From assembly GCF_003522965.1 (NCBI RefSeq), contig NZ_CP031513.1:1612001-1676000 (forward strand): a stretch of 64,000 nt of DNA, in the 5' to 3' direction. Below the pieces are notes generated by a model, which saw only the letters and a program-made list of their open reading frames with translations, made no database searches and was not told the DNA's origin. Made by a program: the position numbers and the translations under genes. The DNA is from Bombilactobacillus bombi (GTDB lineage Bacteria; Bacillota; Bacilli; Lactobacillales; Lactobacillaceae). Position 1 is the stretch's first letter; the number at the start of each line of letters is the position of its first letter. Of this stretch, positions 28,114 to 39,299 are shown piece by piece.

Positions 28114-28156
28114 ATAGTTAAACTTATAAAAAATAAGTTTAACTATGGTTTTTATT
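28111..28156 (+). terminator. Conditional terminator in the antiterminator gene leader
   Basis: ACCATAGTTAAACTTA pairs perfectly with TAAGTTTAACTATGGT, followed by T-rich sequence. Read-through requires the BglG-type protein bound to the overlapping RAT, giving autoregulation. Confidence 0.85.
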
Positions 28157-28174
28157 TTATACAAGGAGATGATA

Positions 28175-29023
28175 GTGAATGTGAAAGTAAAACGTAGAAT
28201 TAATAATAATGTTGTGTTAGCAACAGACGTTGGTTCTAAAGGCTTAGAAGGTATTTTGATTGGTAAAGGAATTGGTTTTAATGTTCATCCAGGAAACTTT
28301 ATAAATAAAGATAATATTCAAAATGTTTATTTGCCTAGTAAAAATTATAATATAACACAAATGGCTGCAGAGTTAACTGATGCAAGTAATGATGACATTA
28401 ATCTTGTTATAAAAATTATCCAGTATATTGATAGTAAGATTGAAAAGAAAATTAACGGAGGTTTATTTTTTGGTTTATTAGATCATATATCTTTTACTTT
28501 ACATCGCTATTATCAAGGAATGAATATTAAGAGCCCATTAGAATGGGAAATAAAGCATTTTTATCCAGTAATATATAAATTAGGATTAGATGTTGTTAAT
28601 ATTATTGATAAAGAAAAAAATGTTAAATTACCTAATTCTGAAGCAGCTTTTATTGCTTTACATGTTATAAATAATACCGAAAATTTAACTTCAGTTGATG
28701 AAACAATTGACTGGATAGAAGTTTCACGAGATGTTAATAAAATAATTAGTATTAGTAGTAACAATAAAATTGATCAGCAATCTATTGCATATCAACGATT
28801 TATAAATCATTTACGTTATTTGGTTTTAAGATTGTCAAGTAAAGAAAGAGTTAAAAACAATTCAACTAATCCACAAATGCTAAAAATGATTATGACTCAA
28901 TATTCTAATGAGTACAGTATTAGTAAAAAAATAAGCGATTATCTTTCTAAAAGATATGGATCTCGTATTAGCAAAGATGAACAACTCTATTTAACATTGC
29001 ACTTAATACGTTTACTAAATTAA
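28175..29023 (+). CDS. licT: BglG/LicT-family transcriptional antiterminator
   Basis: 282 residues from GTG 28175 (AAGGAG six bases upstream; an ATG at 28145 lies inside the terminator). Residues 1-55 form the co-antiterminator RNA-binding domain (RRINNNVVLA). Two PTS regulation domains follow, with histidines in LDHISFTLHRY and FIALHVINN (PRD1) and in the second PRD near the C-terminus. In this family HPr and the cognate EII control activity by phosphorylation. It stands first in the bgl operon, and RAT elements lie before it and after it. Confidence 0.88.
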   Translation: MNVKVKRRINNNVVLATDVGSKGLEGILIGKGIGFNVHPGNFINKDNIQNVYLPSKNYNITQMAAELTDASNDDINLVIKIIQYIDSKIEKKINGGLFFGLLDHISFTLHRYYQGMNIKSPLEWEIKHFYPVIYKLGLDVVNIIDKEKNVKLPNSEAAFIALHVINNTENLTSVDETIDWIEVSRDVNKIISISSNNKIDQQSIAYQRFINHLRYLVLRLSSKERVKNNSTNPQMLKMIMTQYSNEYSISKKISDYLSKRYGSRISKDEQLYLTLHLIRLLN

Positions 29024-29036
29024 ATATTAAAATACA

Positions 29037-29065
29037 GGAATAGTTACAGTTTGGCTGGCATAACC
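29037..29065 (+). promoter_or_regulatory. RAT antiterminator element 2
   Basis: A 29-base RAT of the LicT type (GGAATAGTTACAG...GGCATAACC) between the antiterminator and EII genes, overlapping the next terminator by two bases. Confidence 0.85.
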
Positions 29066-29110
29066 TGTTCACAAATCGCAGTATTAATGCGTCTTGTGGA
29101 CAGGCTTTTA
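29064..29110 (+). terminator. Conditional terminator before the beta-glucoside EII gene
   Basis: CCTGTTCACAA pairs with TTGTGGACAGG around a long loop, followed by CTTTT. It forms the alternative structure to RAT element 2. Confidence 0.8.
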
Positions 29111-29130
29111 TATTTATGAAAGGATATGTA

Positions 29131-31002
29131 ATGACAAATAATGACTTAGCAAAAGCAATAGTTAGTTATGTTGGCGGAGAAAACAATATTCAATCTTTAA
29201 CACATTGTGTAACAAGATTAAGATTTCATTTAAAAAACGATGATAAGGCAAAAGATAATCAAATTGAAAATCTTGATGGTATTATGGGTGTTCAAAAAAG
29301 AAATGGGCAATATCAAGTAATTGTTGGTACTAATGTAAGTCAAGTATATAAAAAAATAATTGAAATTCTACCAAGATTAGCTGAATTTGATAATACTAAA
29401 AAAAATGAAAAAGATAAGAAAGATTCAATTATTAGCAGAATAATTAACGCATTATCTGAAATATTAGTGCCAAGTTTGGCACCAATTATTGGTGGTGGTA
29501 TGCTAAAAGGTTTTTTATATATAGCAACTACATTAAAGCTAGCTGATCCAAAAAATGGAACAATGTTTGTTTTAAATATAGCCAGTGATGCTATGTTCTA
29601 TTTCTTCCCTTTTCTTTTATCAATTAGTGCAGCAAGATATTTTAAAACTAATGAATATATGGCAGCTACATTAGCAGGTGTGCTTTTATATCCTACACTA
29701 GTTTCTGCAGCAACTGCTGGTAAAGTTGCACAAATTAAATTTTTGGGATTTTTACCAATACCGATGGTTGATTATAGTCAATCTGTAATTCCAATAATTC
29801 TTTCTGTCTGGTTTTTAAGCTATATTTACCGCTTTTTAGAAGATCACTTACCTAATATGATAACTGTAATTTTCACTCCTTTAATTTCTTTAGTTGTAGT
29901 TGTTCCAATTATGCTATTTGGGATTGCTCCTTTAGGATATTATTTGGGAGAATATATGGCTAAAGGACTTCAAATATTAATCAATTTTTCACCTTTATTG
30001 GCAGGAGCAATTATAGGTGGGTTAAGGCCTTTATTTGTTTTGACAGGAATGCATCATGCCATTAGACCCTTGACAATTCAACAAATTGCAACTTATGGTT
30101 ATTCTACTTTAGGTGCCATGAATTTTATGAGCACAATGGCTCAAGCAACTGCAGCGTTGGCAGTTTACTTTATTGTGAAAAATTCAAAAATGAAACAAAT
30201 TTCTCTATCAGCAACTATCTCGGGATTTTTAGGGATTACTGAGCCTGCATTGTATGGAGTACTAATTAAATACAAAGCTGCATTTATGGGAGCTACTTTA
30301 GGTGGAGCTCTAGGTGGTGGAATTGGGGCTGCTCTAGGTGCTAAAGCAATGGCTATGGTAATGCCCAGTGTTTTATCCATTCCAGTATTTTTAAATAGTA
30401 CAACTACAGGATTCTTGATTGGTTTAGCAACTACTTTAATTAGTACGTTAGTTATAACATTTTTGTTATTTAAAACAATTTTTAAACCGGAAGATAATTC
30501 GGATATTAGATTTAAAAATAGTACTAAAAACAATAATAAAAATAAACTCAACATCTTTAGCCCTGTCGATGGTGATGTTTATTTAACCGAAGATGTCTCT
30601 GACGATACTTTTTCTAAACAATTAATGGGGAAAACTGTGGCTATAATGCCATCAAATGGTAATGTTGTTTCTCCTGTTTCTGGAAAAGTGAAAATGTTAT
30701 TTCCTACAAAACATTCGATTGGTTTAATTTCTGATGATGGGGTGGAAGTAATGATTCATGTGGGTTTAGATACTGTTAATCTTAATGGTAAATACTTCAA
30801 AAGTTTTGTTAATGAAGGAGATCACGTTGAAATTGGGCAAAAAATATTACAATTTGATTTAAATGAGATCAAGAATGCAGGATATGATCCTACTACTATC
30901 ATAATAATTAGTAATTCTAGTGACTATGCATCGTTATCATCACCATCTGATAATCAATCAATTAAGAATGGTCAATCTTTGATTGAAATTATTCCTAATT
31001 AG
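29131..31002 (+). CDS. bglP: Beta-glucoside PTS transporter EIIBCA
   Basis: 623 residues from ATG 29131 (AAAGGA before it; the upstream ATG 29116 overlaps that site). Order is EIIB (phospho-cysteine in LTHCVTRLRFHL, residues about 25-35), EIIC with about ten membrane segments and GITEPALYG, and a glucose-type EIIA with the phospho-histidine in VEVMIHVGLDTV. It takes up and phosphorylates a beta-glucoside, which the GH1 enzyme downstream would split. Controlled by RAT element 2. Confidence 0.92.
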   Translation: MTNNDLAKAIVSYVGGENNIQSLTHCVTRLRFHLKNDDKAKDNQIENLDGIMGVQKRNGQYQVIVGTNVSQVYKKIIEILPRLAEFDNTKKNEKDKKDSIISRIINALSEILVPSLAPIIGGGMLKGFLYIATTLKLADPKNGTMFVLNIASDAMFYFFPFLLSISAARYFKTNEYMAATLAGVLLYPTLVSAATAGKVAQIKFLGFLPIPMVDYSQSVIPIILSVWFLSYIYRFLEDHLPNMITVIFTPLISLVVVVPIMLFGIAPLGYYLGEYMAKGLQILINFSPLLAGAIIGGLRPLFVLTGMHHAIRPLTIQQIATYGYSTLGAMNFMSTMAQATAALAVYFIVKNSKMKQISLSATISGFLGITEPALYGVLIKYKAAFMGATLGGALGGGIGAALGAKAMAMVMPSVLSIPVFLNSTTTGFLIGLATTLISTLVITFLLFKTIFKPEDNSDIRFKNSTKNNNKNKLNIFSPVDGDVYLTEDVSDDTFSKQLMGKTVAIMPSNGNVVSPVSGKVKMLFPTKHSIGLISDDGVEVMIHVGLDTVNLNGKYFKSFVNEGDHVEIGQKILQFDLNEIKNAGYDPTTIIIISNSSDYASLSSPSDNQSIKNGQSLIEIIPN

Positions 31003-31045
31003 TTACAAGTTTTGAGATATTAATATTATTGGAGGGATATATATT

Positions 31046-33210
<2,165 letters not shown>

Positions 33211-33230
33211 TTTGAATAACAAATTTATTG

Positions 33231-33260
33231 CCAGCTAGATTAATTAGTCTAGCTGGTTTT
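33231..33260 (+). terminator. Terminator of the beta-glucoside operon
   Basis: CCAGCTAGA and TCTAGCTGG pair around an A/T loop and are followed by TTTT. Confidence 0.8.
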
Positions 33261-33464
33261 GGTTTAGTTTATTGACATATGATGATTATAATTTTTAAAT
33301 CTTCACTACTATATTCAAATTCTATAAAACTAGGTAATTTCTCTATTTTACAATGATTATTATCGCAACCAATTGGAAAATAATTTATTAAACACAACCT
33401 AACAGTTTATCGATAACCTTTTTTAAATTCAATAATCAGACAATAAGTCGGCAGAATTGCCAAT

Positions 33465-34205
33465 TTATACGAAAAATAGTGTATGTTTATGATTATAGTG
33501 GATATAAATACGATAATTATATTGTGATAGCAAATGACAAGTTGAATCCAAACAGGCTCTAAAAACTTTAATGTCAGTGTGATAATTGTGCAGCTTTAAG
33601 AACCGATTATTAACCAGTTCCACAATTTCCAATACTTGATTGGTAGTAACTTTAATAAAGTTAGTTTTCTTGGAAAAAAACAATGCTACCCTATCTCCAA
33701 AGTGAATAGGAATAACAAAATAACTGGTGATTCCATAACGTTGTTCTAGTTTATGATATTGGGTAAGCTCTTTGCTATAATCAACGTTAATGCTTTGAAT
33801 TGTACTAATAAAATACCGCATAAAGCTTTCAAAGGATATTAAACAAGCTTTGTTTTTTACTCACGGCTTGATAATAAAACTGTAATGAACTAACTCTTGT
33901 CGTTATTTAATCTCCATCTGACGTTATTTAATAATAGTACTTGTTTGATATCACCCACAAATTTCATGGGTACGATATCGACGGTGATTACAGTCTAGTA
34001 AGTCTTTACAATCAAAAAACAACTGACCTTGATATAGCCAGTTATAAATCAAAATTATCGCTAACTTAAATTTGGAAGCAATCGCTTGATGAGAGTAATT
34101 TAACCACAAATGATTTTTCAATTATTTGTTTGAGCGATGCATTCAAAATAGGTTTACGACCACAATGTTTTCTTTTCTGATTGGTATTCTTATGATTCAA
34201 AATCA
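33465..34205 (-). pseudogene. Decayed IS30-family transposase, copy 1
   Basis: On the minus strand a 118-residue remnant still reads SINVDYSKELTQYHKLEQRYGI, matching the DDE region of the second copy at 39467 (SITVDHDKEFVQYQELEQRYGL). Broken matching stretches continue to about 34205, where both copies share a segment equivalent to the N-terminal helix-turn-helix. Several frames are interrupted, so it is inactive. The stretch 33262-33464 shows no gene. Confidence 0.7.
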
Positions 34206-34343
34206 TCAAATCCTAATAGTTACAATTTCGTGTAAAAAGACGATTTAGCGACATTACTAGGATTGAAAATTTGTTGTTTGATTTTATTTTTTCAATAAAA
34301 GTGCTATCACTTTGTAGTCAAATTATTTTAAAGTAAAGATGCT

Positions 34344-34419
34344 CAAAGTAATCCTTCTTTTACAGTTTGTGTAATAACTACCATTATAAAAGAATTACTT
34401 TGGTTTTTTAGATTAATGC
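34344..34419 (+). other. Long hairpin with T run in a non-coding stretch
   Basis: CAAAGTAATCCTTCTTTTA near 34344 pairs imperfectly with TAAAAGAATTACTTTGG (ending near 34412), followed by TTTTTT. No gene precedes it on the plus strand, so it may end a small RNA or be part of a decayed element. Confidence 0.4.
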
Positions 34420-34475
34420 CTATTTGTATTAATTATATAATCTGCGATATATAAAAAATACTTATTTTACACAAT

Positions 34476-34525
34476 AATAGTGTGTGTCATCACGTTAGAA
34501 AACTGTTGGCACACACTATTTTTAA
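34476..34525. terminator. Strong isolated hairpin, probable terminator
   Basis: AATAGTGTGTGTCA pairs with TGGCACACACTATT (one G-U), flanked by T residues. It insulates the mannose-family PTS operon from upstream transcription. No gene is recognisable between 34205 and 34620. Confidence 0.6.
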
Positions 34526-34623
34526 TAATTATACAATATATGCTTTTTTGTAATTAGCAGTTTATTAAAATTATATACTTGCTTGAGCTAAATCTATTAA
34601 TTTGCTTTGCTAAAATATAAAGT

Positions 34624-34651
34624 TTGACAAAAAATATTAGATACGTATAAT
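34624..34651 (+). promoter_or_regulatory. Promoter of the mannose-family PTS operon
   Basis: Consensus TTGACA, a 16-base spacer, then consensus TATAAT, followed within about 11 bases by a RAT. Confidence 0.75.
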
Positions 34652-34661
34652 GAAGATATAA

Positions 34662-34691
34662 GGATTGTAATCGCATACAGCGAGCAAAACC
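34662..34691 (+). promoter_or_regulatory. RAT antiterminator element 3
   Basis: A 30-base RAT (GGATTGTAATCGCAT...GCGAGCAAAACC) of the BglG-family type, overlapping the terminator that follows. Its internal bases differ from elements 1 and 2, suggesting a different cognate protein. Confidence 0.8.
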
Positions 34692-34738
34692 AAAACAGAA
34701 GGACACACAGTGTCCAAAATGTTTTGGTTTTTTTTATC
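34686..34738 (+). terminator. Conditional terminator before the mannose-family EIIB gene
   Basis: AAAACCAAAACA pairs with TGTTTTGGTTTT, enclosing a second stem GGACAC/GTGTCC, followed by a long T run. Confidence 0.85.
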
Positions 34739-34765
34739 CTTAAATTTTAAATAGGGGGTAAAACA

Positions 34766-35251
34766 ATGACAATAGTTGGAGCACGAATAGATAACCGATT
34801 ACTTCACGGTATTGTAGCAACAACATGGGTTCCCGAGTCTAATGCAACTAGAGTCATGGTTATTGATGATGATGTGGCTAACAATGCTAATTTAAAGGAA
34901 GCGATGAAATTAGGAAGACCCAGTTGTGTAGCAGTTTCTATTATAAATAAAGAAACAGCATTAAAAAATTTCTCTAATCATAAATATGATCGACAGCGTG
35001 TGTATATTCTTTCTAAGACACCTCAAATATTTTTAGAATTAATAAAATTAGGAGAAAAAATTAATAAATTGATTTTAGGTGGAACTATTACTTATCCAAA
35101 CAGTATAAAAATATCTAATAGAGCATACATTAAACCAACAGAAATTGAAATTTATAAAAATATTTATCGTAACAATACAGAAATTGTTTCAGCCTATACA
35201 ACTAATGATAAACAAATAGATATTTTTTCTAAGATTGATGAAGAGAGGTAA
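34766..35251 (+). CDS. PTS mannose/fructose/sorbose-family EIIB
   Basis: 161 residues. The phosphorylated histidine is in RIDNRLLHGIVATTWVP (His 15), as in EIIB of the mannose family. The protein is cytoplasmic and passes phosphate from EIIA to the sugar. First gene of the operon EIIB-EIIC-EIID-EIIA, preceded by GGGGG ribosome-site sequence and a RAT/terminator. Confidence 0.9.
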   Translation: MTIVGARIDNRLLHGIVATTWVPESNATRVMVIDDDVANNANLKEAMKLGRPSCVAVSIINKETALKNFSNHKYDRQRVYILSKTPQIFLELIKLGEKINKLILGGTITYPNSIKISNRAYIKPTEIEIYKNIYRNNTEIVSAYTTNDKQIDIFSKIDEER

Positions 35252-35256
35252 ATAAT

Positions 35257-36048
35257 ATGGGAATGTCATTTTTACAAGCTAGTAGTATTACACTTTTGGC
35301 CTATATATACAATCTTGATCGACATGCAACACAATTCTTTGGGAAAATGCCTATTCTTTATGGAGCTATCACAGGTATGATCTTAGGAGATGTTAAGACT
35401 GGTTTAATGGTAGGAGCTACTCTACAATTAATGTCTTTAGGTGTTGCAAATATTGGTGGTTCTTCTATGCCAGATTATATTGTTGCTGCAATTATATCAG
35501 CTGCAATATCAGTTACTACAGGTAAAGGTATAGCAGCTGGTATGGCAATAGGCCTTCCTGTAGGTATGCTAACAATGAATCTGGATGTTATTGTTAAGTT
35601 AATTAATTCGGCGATTGCTAAAAAAGCGCAAACATTTGCTAATCGTAAGCAATTTGGTAAAATGCAAAAAATGATTCCGATAGCGACTTTTATGTATCCT
35701 TTGGAAGCTGCTCTTCCAGTATTTTTAGCAGTTGTATTTGGTAAAACTGTAGTGGAATCTATTTTAAACTTTATGCCTCAATGGTTTACAGTTGGACTCA
35801 ATGTGGCTGGAGGCATGTTACCTGCAGTTGGTATAGCTATGTTATTGGTTTATATGCCTATGAAAAGATATGGTTATTGGATAATAATAGGTTTTGTATT
35901 GTCGGCATTTTTAAAGATGCCAGTTTTAGGGGTTGCTTTATTAGGATGTGCAGCTGCAGTTAATCAATTTAAAAATGAAAATACACATAATACCAATGTA
36001 ACTGCAACAATGGCAAATTTAAATAAGGAGGATATGGAAGATGAGTGA
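35257..36048 (+). CDS. PTS mannose-family EIIC
   Basis: 263 residues with about eight hydrophobic segments. The GAITGMILGDVKTGLMVGATLQL stretch (residues about 36-58) is characteristic of ManY-type membrane subunits that form the sugar channel. It overlaps the EIID start by eight bases. Confidence 0.9.
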   Translation: MGMSFLQASSITLLAYIYNLDRHATQFFGKMPILYGAITGMILGDVKTGLMVGATLQLMSLGVANIGGSSMPDYIVAAIISAAISVTTGKGIAAGMAIGLPVGMLTMNLDVIVKLINSAIAKKAQTFANRKQFGKMQKMIPIATFMYPLEAALPVFLAVVFGKTVVESILNFMPQWFTVGLNVAGGMLPAVGIAMLLVYMPMKRYGYWIIIGFVLSAFLKMPVLGVALLGCAAAVNQFKNENTHNTNVTATMANLNKEDMEDE

Positions 36049-36844
36049 ACCTTTAGGGAAATTAAACAAACGAGATTTAATTAAAACAGCTTTGCGTCAC
36101 TACATTGGTGTCAGTACTTATAATTATGATACCGGTACAGCATCAGGCTTGGTTTGGGAAATGTTTCCAGCATTACGCAAAATTTATAAAAAAGATGATG
36201 ATTTAGTGCAATCACTAAATAATCATTTTAAATTTTATAATTGTAATCCATGGCTCTCTCCTTTAATTACAGGTGCTACTTTAGCAATGGAAGAAAAAAA
36301 TGGTATTCAGTCTTTAGAAGCAGTACAAAACTTAAAGGTAGGTCTAATGGGGCCATTATCCGGTATCGGAGATACGATTATTTGGGTTATGATTCCAACT
36401 ATTTTAGGAGCTATTGCTGGTTCAATGGGGCAAAAAGGTGATCCAACAGGTTTATTTTTGTTTTTATTTCTATGGTTATTAATGTCGTTTACCCGACCAT
36501 ATCTATATATTATAGGTTATAAATCAGGAACTAATTTAATTAGTAATTTGGGTGATAGTCTTAAATCTTTTACTGATGCAATTTCTATTTTGGGTATTAC
36601 TGTTATTGGATCTATTATTTCTACTACTGTTAAAGTTAACGTGGGATGGCAATTTGTTCGTTCGGGAGTCAAGGTTAATTTGCAAGATATTTTAAATAAA
36701 TTGTGTCCGTCCTTATTACCAGCAATAGTAGTTTTGATATTGTATTTATTGTTAAAAAACAAAAAAGCCAAAATGGGCTGGCTAATTGTAGGAATTATTA
36801 TAATTTCTATGGCTGGTGCTGCAGTTGGCTTATTTAAAGCATAA
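36041..36844 (+). CDS. PTS mannose-family EIID
   Basis: 267 residues of ManZ type: an N-terminal cytoplasmic part with FYNCNPWLSPLITGATLAME, the GLMGPLSGIGDTIIW motif (about residues 102-116), and C-terminal membrane segments. It partners EIIC in the membrane. GGAGG precedes the start inside the EIIC gene. Confidence 0.92.
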   Translation: MSEPLGKLNKRDLIKTALRHYIGVSTYNYDTGTASGLVWEMFPALRKIYKKDDDLVQSLNNHFKFYNCNPWLSPLITGATLAMEEKNGIQSLEAVQNLKVGLMGPLSGIGDTIIWVMIPTILGAIAGSMGQKGDPTGLFLFLFLWLLMSFTRPYLYIIGYKSGTNLISNLGDSLKSFTDAISILGITVIGSIISTTVKVNVGWQFVRSGVKVNLQDILNKLCPSLLPAIVVLILYLLLKNKKAKMGWLIVGIIIISMAGAAVGLFKA

Positions 36845-36864
36845 TAACAAAGATGTGGGTAAAT

Positions 36865-37281
36865 ATGAAAAGAATTATAATTGTTACACATAAAAAATTA
36901 GCATTAGGTTTACAAGATAGTTTAAATTTTTTTACAAATATGAACGATCAGATTACGGCAATTCCAGCTTATGAACATGATGATAATCAATTTCCTGATG
37001 AAATTATAAAAAAGAAAATAGTGGAATTTAAAAATAATAATGATCAAATTTTTATTTTAACTGATTTATTAGGTGGGAGTGTTAATCAACATATTTTAAA
37101 ATTCGTAGACAATAATACTTTTGTTATTACAGGAGTTAATTTGCCTTTGGCTTTATCTATTTTGTTGTCTCCTTATGAATATCTAACATTGAATCAAGTT
37201 CAAAAAGTAGTGTCTGAAGCTAAAGAACAAATAATTTTAATGAACACTTATAATTCTCCTAATTCTGAAGATGATGAGTAA
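36865..37281 (+). CDS. PTS mannose/fructose-family EIIA
   Basis: 138 residues from ATG 36865. The first strand IIIVTHKKLALGL carries the phospho-histidine, and LTDLLGGSVNQ is the typical second motif. An ATG at 36853 is possible, but GTGGG lies better for 36865. Encoding EIIA last in the operon as a separate protein is a common variant. Confidence 0.85.
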   Translation: MKRIIIVTHKKLALGLQDSLNFFTNMNDQITAIPAYEHDDNQFPDEIIKKKIVEFKNNNDQIFILTDLLGGSVNQHILKFVDNNTFVITGVNLPLALSILLSPYEYLTLNQVQKVVSEAKEQIILMNTYNSPNSEDDE

Positions 37282-37312
37282 AAGTTATTTTTGGTAATGT
37301 AGGTGTACAATT

Positions 37313-38193
37313 ATGCGAATAGCCAGAGTATTTAATAATAATATAGTTTTAGCAATAGACGATAATAATCATACTGAAAAAATTCTTTGGGGAAAAGGAG
37401 TAGGATTCCAAAAAAAAAGTGGTGACCAAATTAATCCTGCTAATCAAGATAAAATTTTTGTTCAAAATACTACTTCAGAATGGCTACAATCTTTTATTAA
37501 TCTAACAAATGAAATACCTATACTATATTTTGAACTTTCTAAAAAAATAGTGGATTATGCTTCCAGCAAACTTCAAGTCGAATTTAATCCTTTTTTAATT
37601 ATATCGTTAGCTGATCATTTATACTTTGCCGCTAAACGAATCAATAATTCATTTTATAACATAGGTATGCTTAATGAAATTAAAAAAAATATTATCTAGA
37701 ATATACAGTAGCAAAAGAGTGTTTACAAATAGTTAACAAAGCTCTTGCAGTGTCTTTTTCTATAAATGAGGCTGGTTTTTTAGCAATTCATTTTATTGAA
37801 AATGAACTATCTCTTAATTCAGAAAATAGAATAAATAATATAGAGATTAAAGATAATCAATCTATTAATCAAATAATCAAAATAATTTTGAATAATTTAC
37901 AAATTAAAGATCAACATGCGAATATTAAATTAGATAGATTAATAACACATCTAAACTTTTTATTGAATCGTATACGTAAGCAACAACACTTCCAAGACAA
38001 TCACGATGATAAAAAGCTAAATGATAGTTTACGTCGCCAATTTCCACAAATTTCCAAAATTTGTGATCAAATATCTACATTATTACTTTCAAAATATTAT
38101 TATAAATTATCAAAGTCTGAAGAAATCTATTTAATTATGCACATTCAACAAGTAGCTAAACAATTGGATATTAGAAAGGACAAAAACAAATGA
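37313..38193 (+). pseudogene. BglG-family antiterminator interrupted by a frameshift at an eight-A run
   Basis: The first part (37313-37699) has the RNA-binding domain MRIARVFNNNIVLA and half of PRD1, then stops. In the neighbouring frame, coding resumes from the A8 tract at 37682-37689 (KYYLEYTVAKECLQIVNKAL) and continues with INEAGFLAIHFIEN and a second PRD to 38193. One extra or missing A restores a full-length protein of about 292 residues. It is the likely cognate regulator of RAT element 3. It may be dead, phase-variable, or rescued by slippage at the A run. Confidence 0.8.
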
Positions 38194-39029
38194 AAATCTC
38201 TGAAATTATTGAGATAATAAAGAAATTTTATAAAGGACCATCTGATGATATTGGCACTGTTACCAGAGATCAAGTTTTATATGGCGATATTAATCAGGAT
38301 TGTACGGGAGTTGTTACTAGTCAGTGGGCTTCAATAAATGTAATAAAAAGGGCAATAGATTTAAATGCTAATTTAATTATTTCGCATGAAGCGCTTTTTT
38401 GGAATCATGAAGATCATCAAGATTGGTTACAAAATTCTAATAATCGAGTTTATCAATATAAAAAAGATTTATTAAATAAACATAATATAACTGTATGGCG
38501 TAATCATGACTTTATTCATTCAGGAATTCCGATAAAAGATGGATTATATCAAGATGGTATTTTTTATGCTTTTGCTCAAGCAATGGGATGGGGAAGCTAT
38601 TTAAAAGGCAATATTGAAAAAGTTCGGACTTTTCAAATACCAGAAACGACGGTTATGGAAATCGCTAAAAAAATGATGAATGTTCTCAACATTGAAGGAA
38701 TTAAGATAATTGGAAGTCCTAATAGTAAAGTGAAGAATGTTTGTATCCCACACCATATTTTAGGAGATGCCAAAGGATATATAACAGATACTGAGAAAAA
38801 GGATATAAACTTGTTTGTCGCTATGGAAGTAGTTGACTTTACACTAAGTGAATATATTCGTGATGCTGCACAAGCAGGTAAAAGTCGTGCAATAATTACA
38901 GCAGGACATTTTAATACTGAAGAAATAGGGATGAAGTATTTTGTTAAGCATTTGGAATACTTATTACCCCAAGAAATAAATTGTAATTTTGTGCAATCAG
39001 GAGATATGTATCATTATCTAGTCAAGTAA
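38190..39029 (+). CDS. Nif3-like (DUF34) dinuclear metal-centre protein
   Basis: 279 residues. NLIISHEALFWNHED (residues about 66-80) and the C-terminal ITAGHFNTEEIGMKYF are the metal-binding ends of the NIF3/YqfO family. The biochemical role of the family is unsettled; a GTP cyclohydrolase-type or metal-related activity has been proposed. ATG overlaps the antiterminator stop by four bases, so it belongs to the PTS operon, an unusual place for it. Confidence 0.8.
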   Translation: MKISEIIEIIKKFYKGPSDDIGTVTRDQVLYGDINQDCTGVVTSQWASINVIKRAIDLNANLIISHEALFWNHEDHQDWLQNSNNRVYQYKKDLLNKHNITVWRNHDFIHSGIPIKDGLYQDGIFYAFAQAMGWGSYLKGNIEKVRTFQIPETTVMEIAKKMMNVLNIEGIKIIGSPNSKVKNVCIPHHILGDAKGYITDTEKKDINLFVAMEVVDFTLSEYIRDAAQAGKSRAIITAGHFNTEEIGMKYFVKHLEYLLPQEINCNFVQSGDMYHYLVK

Positions 39030-39154
39030 TAATAAATAAAATATATGATTTTTATCAAATTTTGATACAGATCCAATAGTATTTTAAGATGTTTTTGTTA
39101 TACCTTAATAAAACATTTATGAATCGTTTAAATATCTACTTTATAATAATTTTT

Positions 39155-39188
39155 GCGCCAAGGGCTCTATGCCTAGGCGCTTATTTTT
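39155..39188 (+). terminator. Terminator of the mannose-family PTS operon
   Basis: GCGCC and GGCGC close an imperfect stem, followed by TTATTTTTAT. Confidence 0.65.
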
Positions 39189-39299
39189 ATGTTTTTGGAT
39201 TAATTAGAGTTCTAAGTGAAAAACGTATTTAAAATATCAAATTTATAAATACATATTTGCAAGTATAGTGCTTTAATTTTAAATTATTATTAAAGACAG

